This document shows, piece after piece, positions 27,293 to 35,950 of a DNA stretch of 64,000 nt (position 1 is the stretch's first letter; every line of letters starts with the position of its first letter). The notes under the pieces were generated by a model. It saw nothing but the letters and a program-made list of their open reading frames with translations. It had not been told where the DNA came from and ran no database searches. The position numbers were made by a program, and so were the translations under genes. Source of the DNA: a bacterium (lineage in GTDB: Bacteria; Planctomycetota; Planctomycetia; Planctomycetales; Planctomycetaceae); contig WGMU01000005.1 in the NCBI GenBank assembly GCA_016124895.1, forward strand, positions 1 through 64,000. Reading direction: 5' to 3'.

Positions 27293-29185
27293 TCACTTCT
27301 GATTGGTGATGTGTTGAGACATGACAATTCTTTGGTCCGCCTTGACCGCTCTGCGAATCAACTGGCCCTTGCCATGCTGCAGGGTGACGACGAGGTCGCA
27401 TTTCGTACGGTCACCGAGGCCGAAGTGGGCGATGGCTTCCTGTGACGAGGCGTAACCGAAACCGGTTGCGATCTCGCGGGAGCCGATGCGGGCAGACGAC
27501 TCGCCGGCGTGGCCAGGTTCGTACAGGTCGACTCGGGCACCGATGCCCATCGAGTTAACTCCGTCGCTGCCGGTGACTCGGACGTCGAGCCAGTGGCCGG
27601 ACGAGGTTTCGTTTTTCAGCAGCAGCGACGGCAATTCGGACCACCAGTTGGGCAGGACCATGTCGAGCCGGCCGTCGCGGTCGAAATCGCACGTCGGGCC
27701 GGGAGCCGAGTAGACGATCTTTTTCTCCTCGACCATCTTCGCGAAGAACTTACCGGAGCTTCTGATCGCGCGGTCCTCGTCGGTCGGAAAGTCGATCTGC
27801 TGCAGAGCCTGCTGCTCGAACTGCGGAATGCCGTCGCGGTTGCCCTGGTTACGGAAGATGACCGGATGCGGGCGGCCGTCGGCGAGCGTGACGATACTCG
27901 TGTAGATGTCCGGCCGGCCGTCGTTATCGAAGTCCTGAATCTCGACGTGCGGCCCTTTCAGCGGCAGCGGGATCAGGCCGGCGGCTTCGGTGACATCTTC
28001 AAACTTCGGGACGCCGTCGACGACGCCTCGGTGCAGGTACAGCCGATTGGCCAGCGGTTTGATCCACGGCGTGCCGAAGTGCTGGCCGAGCACGATGTCG
28101 GGCAGCGCGTCACCGTTGACGTCACCGATTGCGACGCCGCAGACCATGTCGTCGCCTTTGGCCGTCGGCCAGTCGAACGTTTCGCTGACTCCGGGTGCTT
28201 CCTGGAACTTGCCGGTTCCGTCGTTGAGCATCAGGTAGCGGCCGATCGTCGAGCACAGAAAGAAGTCCGGCCAGCCGTCGGCGTTCAGGTCCGCCGCGGC
28301 GACTCCGAGTCCTGCCGCGTCCGTCGGAATGCCAGCCGACTGCGTGACGTCTTCAAACTGCAGCTGGCCGCGGTTGTGAAACAGCCGCGACGTGCGCGTC
28401 TGCGAACCGTTGTAGCCAGTGACCGGTTCTTCACCGACGAGCAGATCGAGCAGGCCGTCGCCGTCGATGTCGAGCACCGTGACACTACGGCCACCGAACT
28501 CGGTTGGACAGGCGATGTTGTCTTTGGAGATGTCCGTAAACTGTCCCTCACCGTCGTTACGGAAGAGTGAACAGCCACGGAAGGGATGCCCGATTCGTGC
28601 TGCCAGTTTGCTTCCTTCCGGCGCGGGCATACTCGCAACGTACAGGTCGAGGTCGCTGTCATTGTCGAGGTCGGCGAAGAGGATTCCCGTTGCTCGCGTT
28701 GAGATGCCAAGCTGCGGCTGCTTGTCGAGTTCAAACCGGCCCTTGCGATTGCGGAAGAACAGATTCGGTTGCGTGTCCTGGTAGTGGAACGTCCCGACGT
28801 ACAGGTCCGGCCAGCCGTCGCCGTCGACGTCGCCCCAGCCAGCTCCGTGCCCCTGAATCTTCGCCGCCGCCGGGAGGAAACCGGTTTCGCCCCCGACGTC
28901 ACGAAAGCGGAACGCGTCTGCGTCAGACTGCGCGGTCGTGACGTTGACAGCCAACGCCATACTGAGAAGTACAGCAATTGTGAGTTCACTCAGGAATGAC
29001 CCCGAAACAACTTCCCTTTTTTCAGACGGACAGCAGCGCAAAGACACAGAGGCACAAAGGACCGCAAAGCCTTCTCGAATCGTTGCGGCATGGCGTCTTT
29101 GCGATGTAGAGCCAGGCTGAATGTCTTGAGGTCTCAGGGAATCCATTTCGGACACGTACCTCAGTGGCGTTCGAGCTTTGAGCAT
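27293..29185 (-). CDS. CRTAC1-type FG-GAP/VCBS repeat protein (ASPIC/UnbV C-terminus)
   Basis: The frame encodes 630 residues. From residue 90 onward there are at least seven FG-GAP/VCBS units with D-x-D-x-D-x-x-x-D calcium loops (DVDGDGWPD, DLDNDSDLD, DIDGDGLLD, DLNADGWPD, DFDNDGRPD, DFDRDGRLD). A C-terminal ASPIC/UnbV domain follows (GIGARVDLYE, HFGLGD). Likely role: secreted or surface calcium-dependent adhesion or carbohydrate contact. A hydrophobic export segment at residues 64-84 is preceded by some 60 residues, part of which (about 27-55) is encoded by a dispersed repeat. The ATG at 29185 has AAGGA at good spacing; the only starts closer to the signal are non-ATG (CTG at 28993) or leave too short a signal (ATG at 28960). 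The true start is unresolved. Confidence 0.82.
   Translation of the reverse strand: MLKARTPLRYVSEMDSLRPQDIQPGSTSQRRHAATIREGFAVLCASVSLRCCPSEKREVVSGSFLSELTIAVLLSMALAVNVTTAQSDADAFRFRDVGGETGFLPAAAKIQGHGAGWGDVDGDGWPDLYVGTFHYQDTQPNLFFRNRKGRFELDKQPQLGISTRATGILFADLDNDSDLDLYVASMPAPEGSKLAARIGHPFRGCSLFRNDGEGQFTDISKDNIACPTEFGGRSVTVLDIDGDGLLDLLVGEEPVTGYNGSQTRTSRLFHNRGQLQFEDVTQSAGIPTDAAGLGVAAADLNADGWPDFFLCSTIGRYLMLNDGTGKFQEAPGVSETFDWPTAKGDDMVCGVAIGDVNGDALPDIVLGQHFGTPWIKPLANRLYLHRGVVDGVPKFEDVTEAAGLIPLPLKGPHVEIQDFDNDGRPDIYTSIVTLADGRPHPVIFRNQGNRDGIPQFEQQALQQIDFPTDEDRAIRSSGKFFAKMVEEKKIVYSAPGPTCDFDRDGRLDMVLPNWWSELPSLLLKNETSSGHWLDVRVTGSDGVNSMGIGARVDLYEPGHAGESSARIGSREIATGFGYASSQEAIAHFGLGDRTKCDLVVTLQHGKGQLIRRAVKADQRIVMSQHITNQK
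29021..29106. repeat. GCAAAG-class inverted repeat, copy B
   Basis: Another member of the family at 27211-27285, with GCGCAAAGACACAGAGGCAC and ACCGCAAAG on the left and CGTCTTTGCGATG on the right. It overlaps the 5' part of the CRTAC1 reading frame. Confidence 0.65.
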
Positions 29186-29237
29186 ACTTCGGAGTCCTTA
29201 TTGAACAGTGCCGAAAGTTCTGAGTGTAAAAGCATCG

Positions 29238-29340
29238 ACTTACTCACACAAAGGCGCTAAGGAACAGTGAGAAGTATGAAGTGCCCCCCTGAAACTTCTC
29301 GATCTCCGCGTCTTAGCGCCTTCACGTGAAACTTTGTGGT
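29238..29340. repeat. GCAAAG-class repeat, diverged copy C
   Basis: Left part CACAAAGGCGCTAAGGAAC and right part CGTCTTAGCGCC, CACGTGAAACTTTGTGG pair imperfectly. It fills most of the gap between the amidohydrolase and CRTAC1 genes. Confidence 0.5.
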
Positions 29341-29364
29341 GGACCTCGCGGGACTCGGGCCGCC

Positions 29365-30552
29365 CTACACGAGGCGGGCGGCTTCTGACGGCCGAGGCAG
29401 CGTGGCGCAGCGGACGCCGCCTTTGATGACGTAGTGAAGCTGCAATCGCTGGCGGCCGGTCTCAACGACTCCGTGAGAATCGACCAGCGGGAACTCGCCG
29501 TCCTGAATACTGAGCACAGTGACGTCCGCCAGGGCGCCGGGCTGCAGCGTGCCGAGTTCGTCACTGTGGCCCAGGAAGCGAGCGGGCTCAGCGGTCGCGC
29601 CGCGGATGACGCCGTCGATACTCAGCCCCAGGTGCAGAAACTTGTCGAGCGTCGTCAGCAGATCGAACACCGGACCGTGGACGTTGTAAGTGTGAATGTC
29701 GCTGCTGAGGAAATGCGGCCGGATCCCCTGCTCCAGCAGCGCGTGAGACACGGGAAAGCTGAAACTGCCAGAGCCATGACCGAGATCGAGCAGTACGCCG
29801 CGCTGCAGAGCGTCGCGGGCGACGGGTAGCAGTTTCAAATCTCCGTCGACCAGTCCGCAGCGACGGCCGTGAAAGCAGTGCGTGAGCACGTCACCTGGAC
29901 CGAGGGCTTCGAGGACCTCCGCCGTCGAGAGTGTTGAATCCGGACTGTGGATGACGAGGGGCACGCCGGCGACATCGGCGGCCTTGCGGGCGAGGCTCAG
30001 ACCGGCGGCTTCGTTCTGGCCGCCACGAGCGAGGTTGCCGGTGCAGCGAATCTTGATGCCGATGGCTCGGTCACGGTGTCGTTCGACGGCCGCCGCTGCG
30101 CAGTCAATGTCGCACCAGTCGAGATCGTGCAGTTCGCCGAGCGCCGGCTTCGGACCCGGTGGTGTGCTGAGCATTCCCTGAGCCGCGATATGCACGAGCC
30201 CGAAGATGCGTGTCTGCACGCGATCGATGACGAACTGCCGGAAGCCGTCCCAGGTCAGACCGCCGGCCGTGCCGAAATCGACGACCGTCGTGACGCCGCG
30301 AGCGAGACAGGTCGAATCCGGATGGACGCCGAAATGGCTGATGTGTGGGTAAACGTGGACGTGAAAGTCGATCAGCCCCGGCGCGACGATCAGGCCGTTG
30401 CAGTCAATCGTTTCGTTCGCCGTCGCGTCGCAGCCTGGCGGAAGGATCTCGCGAACGCGTCCCGCAGTTATCGCGACGTCGGCGCGTTCGTGCTTCCCGG
30501 CGGCGGGGTCAATCAGCGTTCCGTTCTTCAGCAGCAGATCAAAAGTGGTCAT
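29365..30552 (-). CDS. Amidohydrolase/deacetylase-family metallohydrolase
   Basis: The 395-residue product is a dihydroorotase-like TIM-barrel hydrolase. Visible features are the opening MTTFDLLLKNGTLIDPAAG, metal-binding HVHVYPH after DF (residues 63-70), a Lys in GIKIRCTG that may be carboxylated, IHSPDS, LTHCFHG and SSDIH. The C-terminal small domain (LGTLQPGALADVTVL) is typical. The closest family I recognise is the EF_0837/AHA_3915 group of amidohydrolases, whose members act on small amides or N-acetylated compounds; the exact substrate is not deducible. There is no signal peptide, so it should be cytoplasmic. It appears monocistronic, with repeats on both sides. Confidence 0.87.
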   Translation of the reverse strand: MTTFDLLLKNGTLIDPAAGKHERADVAITAGRVREILPPGCDATANETIDCNGLIVAPGLIDFHVHVYPHISHFGVHPDSTCLARGVTTVVDFGTAGGLTWDGFRQFVIDRVQTRIFGLVHIAAQGMLSTPPGPKPALGELHDLDWCDIDCAAAAVERHRDRAIGIKIRCTGNLARGGQNEAAGLSLARKAADVAGVPLVIHSPDSTLSTAEVLEALGPGDVLTHCFHGRRCGLVDGDLKLLPVARDALQRGVLLDLGHGSGSFSFPVSHALLEQGIRPHFLSSDIHTYNVHGPVFDLLTTLDKFLHLGLSIDGVIRGATAEPARFLGHSDELGTLQPGALADVTVLSIQDGEFPLVDSHGVVETGRQRLQLHYVIKGGVRCATLPRPSEAARLV

Positions 30553-30598
30553 GCGGGCTTTCAGTAAATGAAGTATTCACGAAAAGAGACGAATAATT

Positions 30599-30740
30599 GT
30601 CTGACGCAAAGTCCCTATGGAATGCAAAGAGACATCTATGTGATTCTCAATCGTGCCTGATGGTCGGGTGCTTTGACTGCCGGGCTACGATGCCTTGTCT
30701 AATTCGCGAGCCTTTGCGACTCAGCGGCTTTGCGTCAGAC
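30599..30740. repeat. GCAAAG-class inverted repeat, copy D
   Basis: Perfect 13-base terminal arms GTCTGACGCAAAG (30599-30611) and CTTTGCGTCAGAC (30728-30740) with a second AATGCAAAG / GCCTTTGCG pair inside. It lies between the amidohydrolase start and the third DUF1501 gene. Confidence 0.7.
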
Positions 30741-30755
30741 GTCAGCGTAATGGCG

Positions 30756-30783
30756 CCGAAACTCGCTGCGCTCGGTCCGATCC
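30756..30783. repeat. CCGAGCGCAGCGAG-class repeat
   Basis: The sequence CCGAAACTCGCTGCGCTCGG is the reverse complement of the core found at 3511-3545 with one change. It directly follows the GCAAAG repeat. Confidence 0.55.
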
Positions 30784-30812
30784 AGGGTTGAGATACGGCA
30801 GGCCAGCGTGAT

Positions 30813-32309
30813 TTATCCCAGCAGTTCGGTGCGCACGCGACCGTCGCCGGCGATGGGGTACGGGCGACCGGCCTGATCGGGGACGGTCGCAGTCGACGGA
30901 TAACCGAGCAGGTGAAACGCGGTCGCCTGCATATCTTTCGGCGAGATCGGCGTGTCCGCGACGTCTCCACCGATGGTGTCTGTGCGGCCGACGATTCGGC
31001 CGCGAGCGAAGCCGCCGCCGGCGAACACCGACGAATAAGCGCGCGACCAGTGATGACGCGCAGCGCCAACCGGCTTCGAGTCGATCTGCGGCGTCCGGCC
31101 GTGCTCGCTGGTGCAGAGGACCATTGTGTCGTCGAGCAGGCCGCGTTCGTCGAGGTCGGTGATCAGCGCTGAGAACGACTGATCGAAGACAGGCAGCAGG
31201 TAGTTCTTCAGTCGCGGAAAGTGATTCGAGTGCGTGTCCCAGACGGACGCTCCATGCGGGCCGAACGGATCCCAGAAGACGGTGACAAAGCGTGCGCCGG
31301 CTTCGACGAGTCGCCGAGCAGCCAGACACGACTGACCGAACAGCGTCATGCCGTAGCGTTCGCGGAGCGCGGCCGATTCCTGCTGAACGTCGAGTGCCGA
31401 GCGGATTCCGTTCGAGCCGATCAGTGAGAACGCCCGTTGCTGGTGATCGTTCCAGTCGGCCGCGGCAGCGCTGCGTTCGAGCTGCCGCCGCGAGCTGTCG
31501 AACTGACCGAGCAGATACTGCCGGGCGTCGAAGCGGCGCGAAGAAATCTCCTGCGGCAACTGGCAGCCGGACGAGAGCTGAAACCGGCCGCTCGGTTGGA
31601 TGCCGCCGTGCGGGTCGAGCACGTCTTCGCTCTGTCCGGCATTGAGCTTTGGCACGACAACGGTGCCCTTGCCGTCGAAGTCCGTCCAGAAGGGATCGAA
31701 GCCGTTGCCGAGAAACGCTCCATACGGTCCGGCCTGCGTCGAGGAACTGCCGCGCGAACAGAATCGCCACGGAACGCCGATGTTGCGCGGCATCGCTGCA
31801 TTGCGAACGCCGCTGCGCTGGCCGTCAAGGTAGTCGACGATCGAGCCCATGAACGGCCAGTGCTCAGGAGCCCGCGGGTTCGTTTCGAGCGGGATGCTGT
31901 AAGTCGGCATTCCGGTCATCACGTACGCGCAGCAGTGGATCGGGAATTCGTGCGTCATAGAACGGACGACGGTCAGCTTATCCGCGACCTGAGCGATCTG
32001 CGGCAGGCCCTCGCCGATGTGCAGGCCGGGCAGCGAGGTCGGGATGGCCTGCATCTCACCCTGAATCTCGACAGCGGCTTCGGGCTTTGGATCGAACGTC
32101 TCATGCTGAGGTGGCGATCCAAACAGAAAGACGAAGATCGCGGCTTTCGCCCGGGACGGCGGGGCGTCGCCAGCAGCACGCTCGGCCGCTTCAAGCTGCA
32201 GCGTCTGCGACAGCGTCGGAGTCAACGCGCCGGCCGCTCCAATGTGGAGCAGATCGCGGCGGCTGATCCCGCTGCAGAATGATTTCCGACTGCCGAAAAG
32301 GGGAAGCAT
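30813..32309 (-). CDS. DUF1501 protein, divergent
   Basis: The 498-residue product opens with a Tat-type signal (SRRDLLHIGAAGALTPTLSQ). It retains the DUF1501 scaffold, with TSEHGRTPQID late in the protein, SMTHEFPIHCCAYVMTG and FVTVFWDPFGPHGASVWDTHSNHF. The N-terminal motif reads FLFGSPPQHETFD instead of the more usual S-G-G-P-S-H-x-D, so the putative ligand site differs from the two other DUF1501 proteins here. It stands alone, divergent from the FGGY kinase. The ribosome site is weak. Confidence 0.88.
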   Translation of the reverse strand: MLPLFGSRKSFCSGISRRDLLHIGAAGALTPTLSQTLQLEAAERAAGDAPPSRAKAAIFVFLFGSPPQHETFDPKPEAAVEIQGEMQAIPTSLPGLHIGEGLPQIAQVADKLTVVRSMTHEFPIHCCAYVMTGMPTYSIPLETNPRAPEHWPFMGSIVDYLDGQRSGVRNAAMPRNIGVPWRFCSRGSSSTQAGPYGAFLGNGFDPFWTDFDGKGTVVVPKLNAGQSEDVLDPHGGIQPSGRFQLSSGCQLPQEISSRRFDARQYLLGQFDSSRRQLERSAAAADWNDHQQRAFSLIGSNGIRSALDVQQESAALRERYGMTLFGQSCLAARRLVEAGARFVTVFWDPFGPHGASVWDTHSNHFPRLKNYLLPVFDQSFSALITDLDERGLLDDTMVLCTSEHGRTPQIDSKPVGAARHHWSRAYSSVFAGGGFARGRIVGRTDTIGGDVADTPISPKDMQATAFHLLGYPSTATVPDQAGRPYPIAGDGRVRTELLG

Positions 32310-32624
32310 ATGCGACGTCCGGAGTTCCTGTCGTCGGGCGGGGTGGCGAACTCAGTTGAGCGACGCAGCAGTCTGACAGAATTTCCGCGTACTGCGGAGG
32401 TCAGAGGCAGCCGAACTGATGTCGTGCGGCAGCGGCGTCTATGATCCGGCGAGCTTGCGCAGCAGGCGTTCCGATTCAGACGCAGTCGAAATCAGCCCGC
32501 ACGCGCCAGTGTCTGGTTCTGCCCTTACTGACAAACCGGACGCTGGCGCGTGCGGGCTGATTTCGACGACTTGATTCGGACGCCGTTCTGATTGTTGAGG
32601 CACCTGCTGACGAAGGAGCGTTTG
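32310..32624. other. Divergent intergenic region with hairpin repeat
   Basis: This gap separates the DUF1501 and FGGY kinase starts. No gene is recognisable. Its main feature is the inverted repeat annotated at 32486-32566. Confidence 0.5.
32486..32566. repeat. 31-bp-arm inverted repeat
   Basis: The arms at 32486-32516 and 32536-32566 (TCGAAATCAGCCCGCACGCG and its reverse complement) match over 31 positions with two mismatches, around a 19-base loop. This is a very stable potential hairpin in the presumed leader or promoter of the kinase gene. Confidence 0.8.
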
Positions 32625-34052
32625 ATGTCCGTTCTGCTGGGCATTGATCTGGGGACAACGAAGACGACGGCGATTGCGGTCGATGCTGAGACGGGCTTGA
32701 TTCTGCATCGCGCGGCAGTGGCGTCCGAGGGGCGGCTCGACGCGGCGGCGGGGCGATCGGAATGGGATGCGGGGCGTCTCATCGAGTGTGCAATTGGCTG
32801 TCTGCGGGAACTTGGGAGGCGGCTCGGAGCGCGAGCAGCCGACGTTGCGGCCATCGGAGTCACGGGACAGCAGCACGGCTGTGTGATCGTCGACGAGCAG
32901 CAGCAACCGCTGACGCCGTTCATCAACTGGCAGGATCAGCGCGGCAACGAAGCGGCGGATTTGGATGGAACGACGTGGGTCGACCTCGCGCGAAAACGTG
33001 TCGGCAGCGAGGCGATCAAACGAACGGGCTGTCGACTGAATTCGGGGTTCCTCGCGACGACGCTGTTCTGGATGCGAAATCATGACTGTCTGCCGAGTGG
33101 CGGACGCGCGAGCTTCCTCGCCGATCTGTTTGTGTCCGAGCTGACAGAAACCGATCCAGTGTCCGAGCCGACGATGGCGGGTTCGGCCGGCGTGTTTGAT
33201 GTCACGTCGCGAAACTGGAATCGTGACGCGATCGCGGCGCTTGGGCTGGCGCCTGATCTGTTTCCGCCGGTTCAGGAAGCGTCGGCGCCGGCAGGGTCAT
33301 TGAGTCGTGCTGCCGCCGAGCTGACCGGACTGCGAGCGGACATTCCAGTCTCGCCGGCCATCGGCGATCACCAGGCAAGTTTTCTCGGCAGCGTCGCGGA
33401 CCGGTCGTCGAGCGTGTTACTGAATATTGGCACGGGAGCACAGGTCGCCGTGTATACCGATGGCATTGACTTCGCTGCGCCGATTGAACTGCGGCCGTTT
33501 CCCGTCCGTGGCAATCTGCTGTCGAACGTCGGACTGGCGGGCGGCTGGTCGTTTCAGATCGTCGAGAATCTGGTCCGTCAGATCGGCCGCGATGTGTTCG
33601 GCATCCACGCGGAAACGCCGCTGTATGACCGGTTGACGGGACTGGCGTCGCGGGCCGACGAACACTGCGGCGGGCTGAGCTGCGTGCCGACATTTACCGG
33701 CACGCGGTCCGATCCGGCTCAGCGAGCGTCGTTCACAGGTCTCTCGCCACAGAACCTGACGCCGGCGAATCTGTTCCGCAGCGTGCTTGACGGCATGGCG
33801 GCGAATTATCGGACGGCCTGGGATCAGATTGTCGCGGTCACGGGCGATCGCCAGACGAGACTGGTCGGAGCCGGCAATGGTCTGCGCGAGAATCGAATCC
33901 TCGCAGAGGCGGTGTCATCGGCGTTTAAACTCTCGCCGGTCGTCACGCTGCATCGCGAAGAGGCCGCGTTCGGAGCGGCACTGACCGGAGCCATTGCCGC
34001 GGGTATCTTCGAGTCGCTCGATACCGCGGGCACGCTGATTCAGTACGAGTGA
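32625..34052 (+). CDS. FGGY-family carbohydrate kinase (sedoheptulokinase-like)
   Basis: The 475-residue kinase has the FGGY hallmarks: phosphate-1 motif LLGIDLGTTKTTAIAVD at the start, GVTGQQHG and INWQDQR for sugar binding, GDHQASFLGSV, and adenosine-site residues LVGAGNGLRENRILAEAV near the C-terminus. The LLNIGTGAQVAVY and GGWSFQIVENLV segments resemble sedoheptulokinase (SHPK) more than xylulokinase or glycerol kinase. It would phosphorylate a ketose, plausibly sedoheptulose, in the cytoplasm. ATG 32625 was chosen because GAAGGAG lies 7 bp upstream. A sulfatase gene follows 92 bp downstream on the same strand, which hints at use of sugars released from sulfated glycans. Confidence 0.87.
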   Translation: MSVLLGIDLGTTKTTAIAVDAETGLILHRAAVASEGRLDAAAGRSEWDAGRLIECAIGCLRELGRRLGARAADVAAIGVTGQQHGCVIVDEQQQPLTPFINWQDQRGNEAADLDGTTWVDLARKRVGSEAIKRTGCRLNSGFLATTLFWMRNHDCLPSGGRASFLADLFVSELTETDPVSEPTMAGSAGVFDVTSRNWNRDAIAALGLAPDLFPPVQEASAPAGSLSRAAAELTGLRADIPVSPAIGDHQASFLGSVADRSSSVLLNIGTGAQVAVYTDGIDFAAPIELRPFPVRGNLLSNVGLAGGWSFQIVENLVRQIGRDVFGIHAETPLYDRLTGLASRADEHCGGLSCVPTFTGTRSDPAQRASFTGLSPQNLTPANLFRSVLDGMAANYRTAWDQIVAVTGDRQTRLVGAGNGLRENRILAEAVSSAFKLSPVVTLHREEAAFGAALTGAIAAGIFESLDTAGTLIQYE

Positions 34053-34144
34053 CGCAGAAACGGATTCTCGTTCATCTCGGAATCGTGTGTGTGCTGAAAT
34101 CATCCCGTGAGTCGGTGTCTGTTGTGACGGAGGGTAAGAATTCG

Positions 34145-35950
34145 ATGACTGCGTATTTCCGAAGTCGGGTGGAGCGTCTTGCCGTTTTCACGCTGCTGAT
34201 ATGGTTCATCGGCGAAGTCCCAGCACTGTCTGCGGCGGAGCAGCCGAATGTCTTGCTGATCATGGCTGATGATCAGGGGTGGGGAGACATCGCGGCGCAT
34301 GGGGCTCCGCAACTGAAGACTCCCGTGCTGGACCGGCTGGCGGCGGTGGGCGTGCAGTTCGATCGGTTTTACGTGAGCCCGGTGTGTGCGCCGACGCGGG
34401 CGAGTCTGCTCAGCGGGCGGTACTCACTGCGGACCGGCGTTTCCGGAGTGACTCGCGGCTACGAAAATATGCGCGGATCGGAGCTGACGATTGCCGAATG
34501 TCTGCGCTGTGCCGGGTACTCGACCGGCTGCTTCGGAAAGTGGCACAACGGGCGGCACCTGCCGATGCACCCCAACGGGCAGGGGTTTGACGAATTCTTC
34601 GGTTTCTGTGGCGGGCACTGGAACACGTACTTCGACACGCCGCTGGAACATAACGGCGAGCGTGTCGAAACCAGCGGCTATATCACCGATGTGATCACGG
34701 ACGCAGCGCTGAAATTCATCCGCGAGCGACAAGGCCAGCCGTGGTTCTGTTACGTGCCTTACAACGCGCCGCATTCTCCGTGGCGCGTGCCCGACGAGTT
34801 CTATGCGAAGTATCAGGACAAGGGGCTCGACGAAACGGCCGCGTGCGCATACGCGATGATCGAGTGCGTTGATGCCAGTGTCGGGCGGCTGCTCGCGGAA
34901 CTGAAGCGACTGCAGCTCGATGACGACACGCTCGTCCTGTTTCTAACTGACAATGGCCCGAACAGTCCCCGGTTCAACGGCGGAATGCGCGGTACAAAGG
35001 GTTCCGTTCACGAAGGTGGCGTACGCGTGCCGCTGTTTGTGAAGTGGGGCGATCGATTGAAGCCGCATCGCGTCGAGCAGATCGCCGCACACATCGACCT
35101 GTTGCCGACGATTCTCGAAGCCTGCGGTGTTGAACTGCCGGACGGGCCGCAGCTCGACGGCCTCAGCCTGTGGCCGCTGATCGCGAACACTGACGATGTC
35201 ACGTCGAGCTGGCCGGAACGCATCCTGCTGACGACGCGTGAATCGGGGACAGCCCAGTCGCGGAGTCAGTTCCGCGGCGCCGCTCGGTCACAACGCTGGC
35301 GGGCGACGTTCGAGAACGGCCGCTGGAGCCTGTTCGACATGCTGAACGATCCTGGTCAGAAGATCGATGTCGCGACGCAGCATTCGGACGAGTTGAAGCG
35401 GCTGTCGACCGCCTGGAACACGTACATCGACGGTCTCCTCGCAGACGGTTTTGAAGAGCCGGAGATCCCGGTCGATGCGGCATCTGGCCGGACGCTCGAG
35501 CTGCCGGGCCACGAAGCATTTCTCGAATCAGCAACGGGAAACGGAATTCGCTATGCGGGAGTGAGCGGCTTCGCCAACTGCTGGGTGACTGACTGGACCG
35601 ACTGCGACGCGACGCTGCTCTGGAATCTGAACGTGATCTCGCCGGGGCAGTGGAAAGTCGTGCTCGAATATGCGGCGACTCCCGAGCAGTCAGGTTCGAA
35701 GCTGGAAATTGTCTGTGGAGAATCGCGACGGGAATTCGTTGTGGAGCAGAGTCACGACTCGCCGTTCGTGCCCGTTCCGGAACGCCTCATTCCGTCTCCG
35801 CATTATTCGGTTCGGAGCTGGGCCACTCAGGCGGCAGGAATCGTTCGGCTCCCGTCCGGAAAACAGACGCTCATTCTGCGCGGGCTGCACCGGCCCGGTT
35901 CAGCATTTCCAGAGATCAAGTCTGTTCAGATGCGTCGAGTTGGCGACTGA
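34145..35950 (+). CDS. Arylsulfatase-type sulfatase (Cys-type)
   Basis: A 601-residue exported sulfatase with a signal peptide (about 1-31). The metal-binding ADDQGWGD is at residues 41-48 and the formylglycine motif CAPTR at 81-85, where Cys81 should be oxidised by a formylglycine-generating enzyme. GKWHNG and FLTDNGPNSPRFNGGMRGTK complete the active site. After about residue 440 an extra beta-rich C-terminal domain (VVLEYAATPEQSGSKLEIVC) is found, probably carbohydrate-contacting. The start at 34145 has GGAGGG upstream and opens the signal peptide; the frame itself is open from 34049. It removes sulfate esters, most likely from algal polysaccharides, in the periplasm or outside the cell. 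Confidence 0.93.
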   Translation: MTAYFRSRVERLAVFTLLIWFIGEVPALSAAEQPNVLLIMADDQGWGDIAAHGAPQLKTPVLDRLAAVGVQFDRFYVSPVCAPTRASLLSGRYSLRTGVSGVTRGYENMRGSELTIAECLRCAGYSTGCFGKWHNGRHLPMHPNGQGFDEFFGFCGGHWNTYFDTPLEHNGERVETSGYITDVITDAALKFIRERQGQPWFCYVPYNAPHSPWRVPDEFYAKYQDKGLDETAACAYAMIECVDASVGRLLAELKRLQLDDDTLVLFLTDNGPNSPRFNGGMRGTKGSVHEGGVRVPLFVKWGDRLKPHRVEQIAAHIDLLPTILEACGVELPDGPQLDGLSLWPLIANTDDVTSSWPERILLTTRESGTAQSRSQFRGAARSQRWRATFENGRWSLFDMLNDPGQKIDVATQHSDELKRLSTAWNTYIDGLLADGFEEPEIPVDAASGRTLELPGHEAFLESATGNGIRYAGVSGFANCWVTDWTDCDATLLWNLNVISPGQWKVVLEYAATPEQSGSKLEIVCGESRREFVVEQSHDSPFVPVPERLIPSPHYSVRSWATQAAGIVRLPSGKQTLILRGLHRPGSAFPEIKSVQMRRVGD

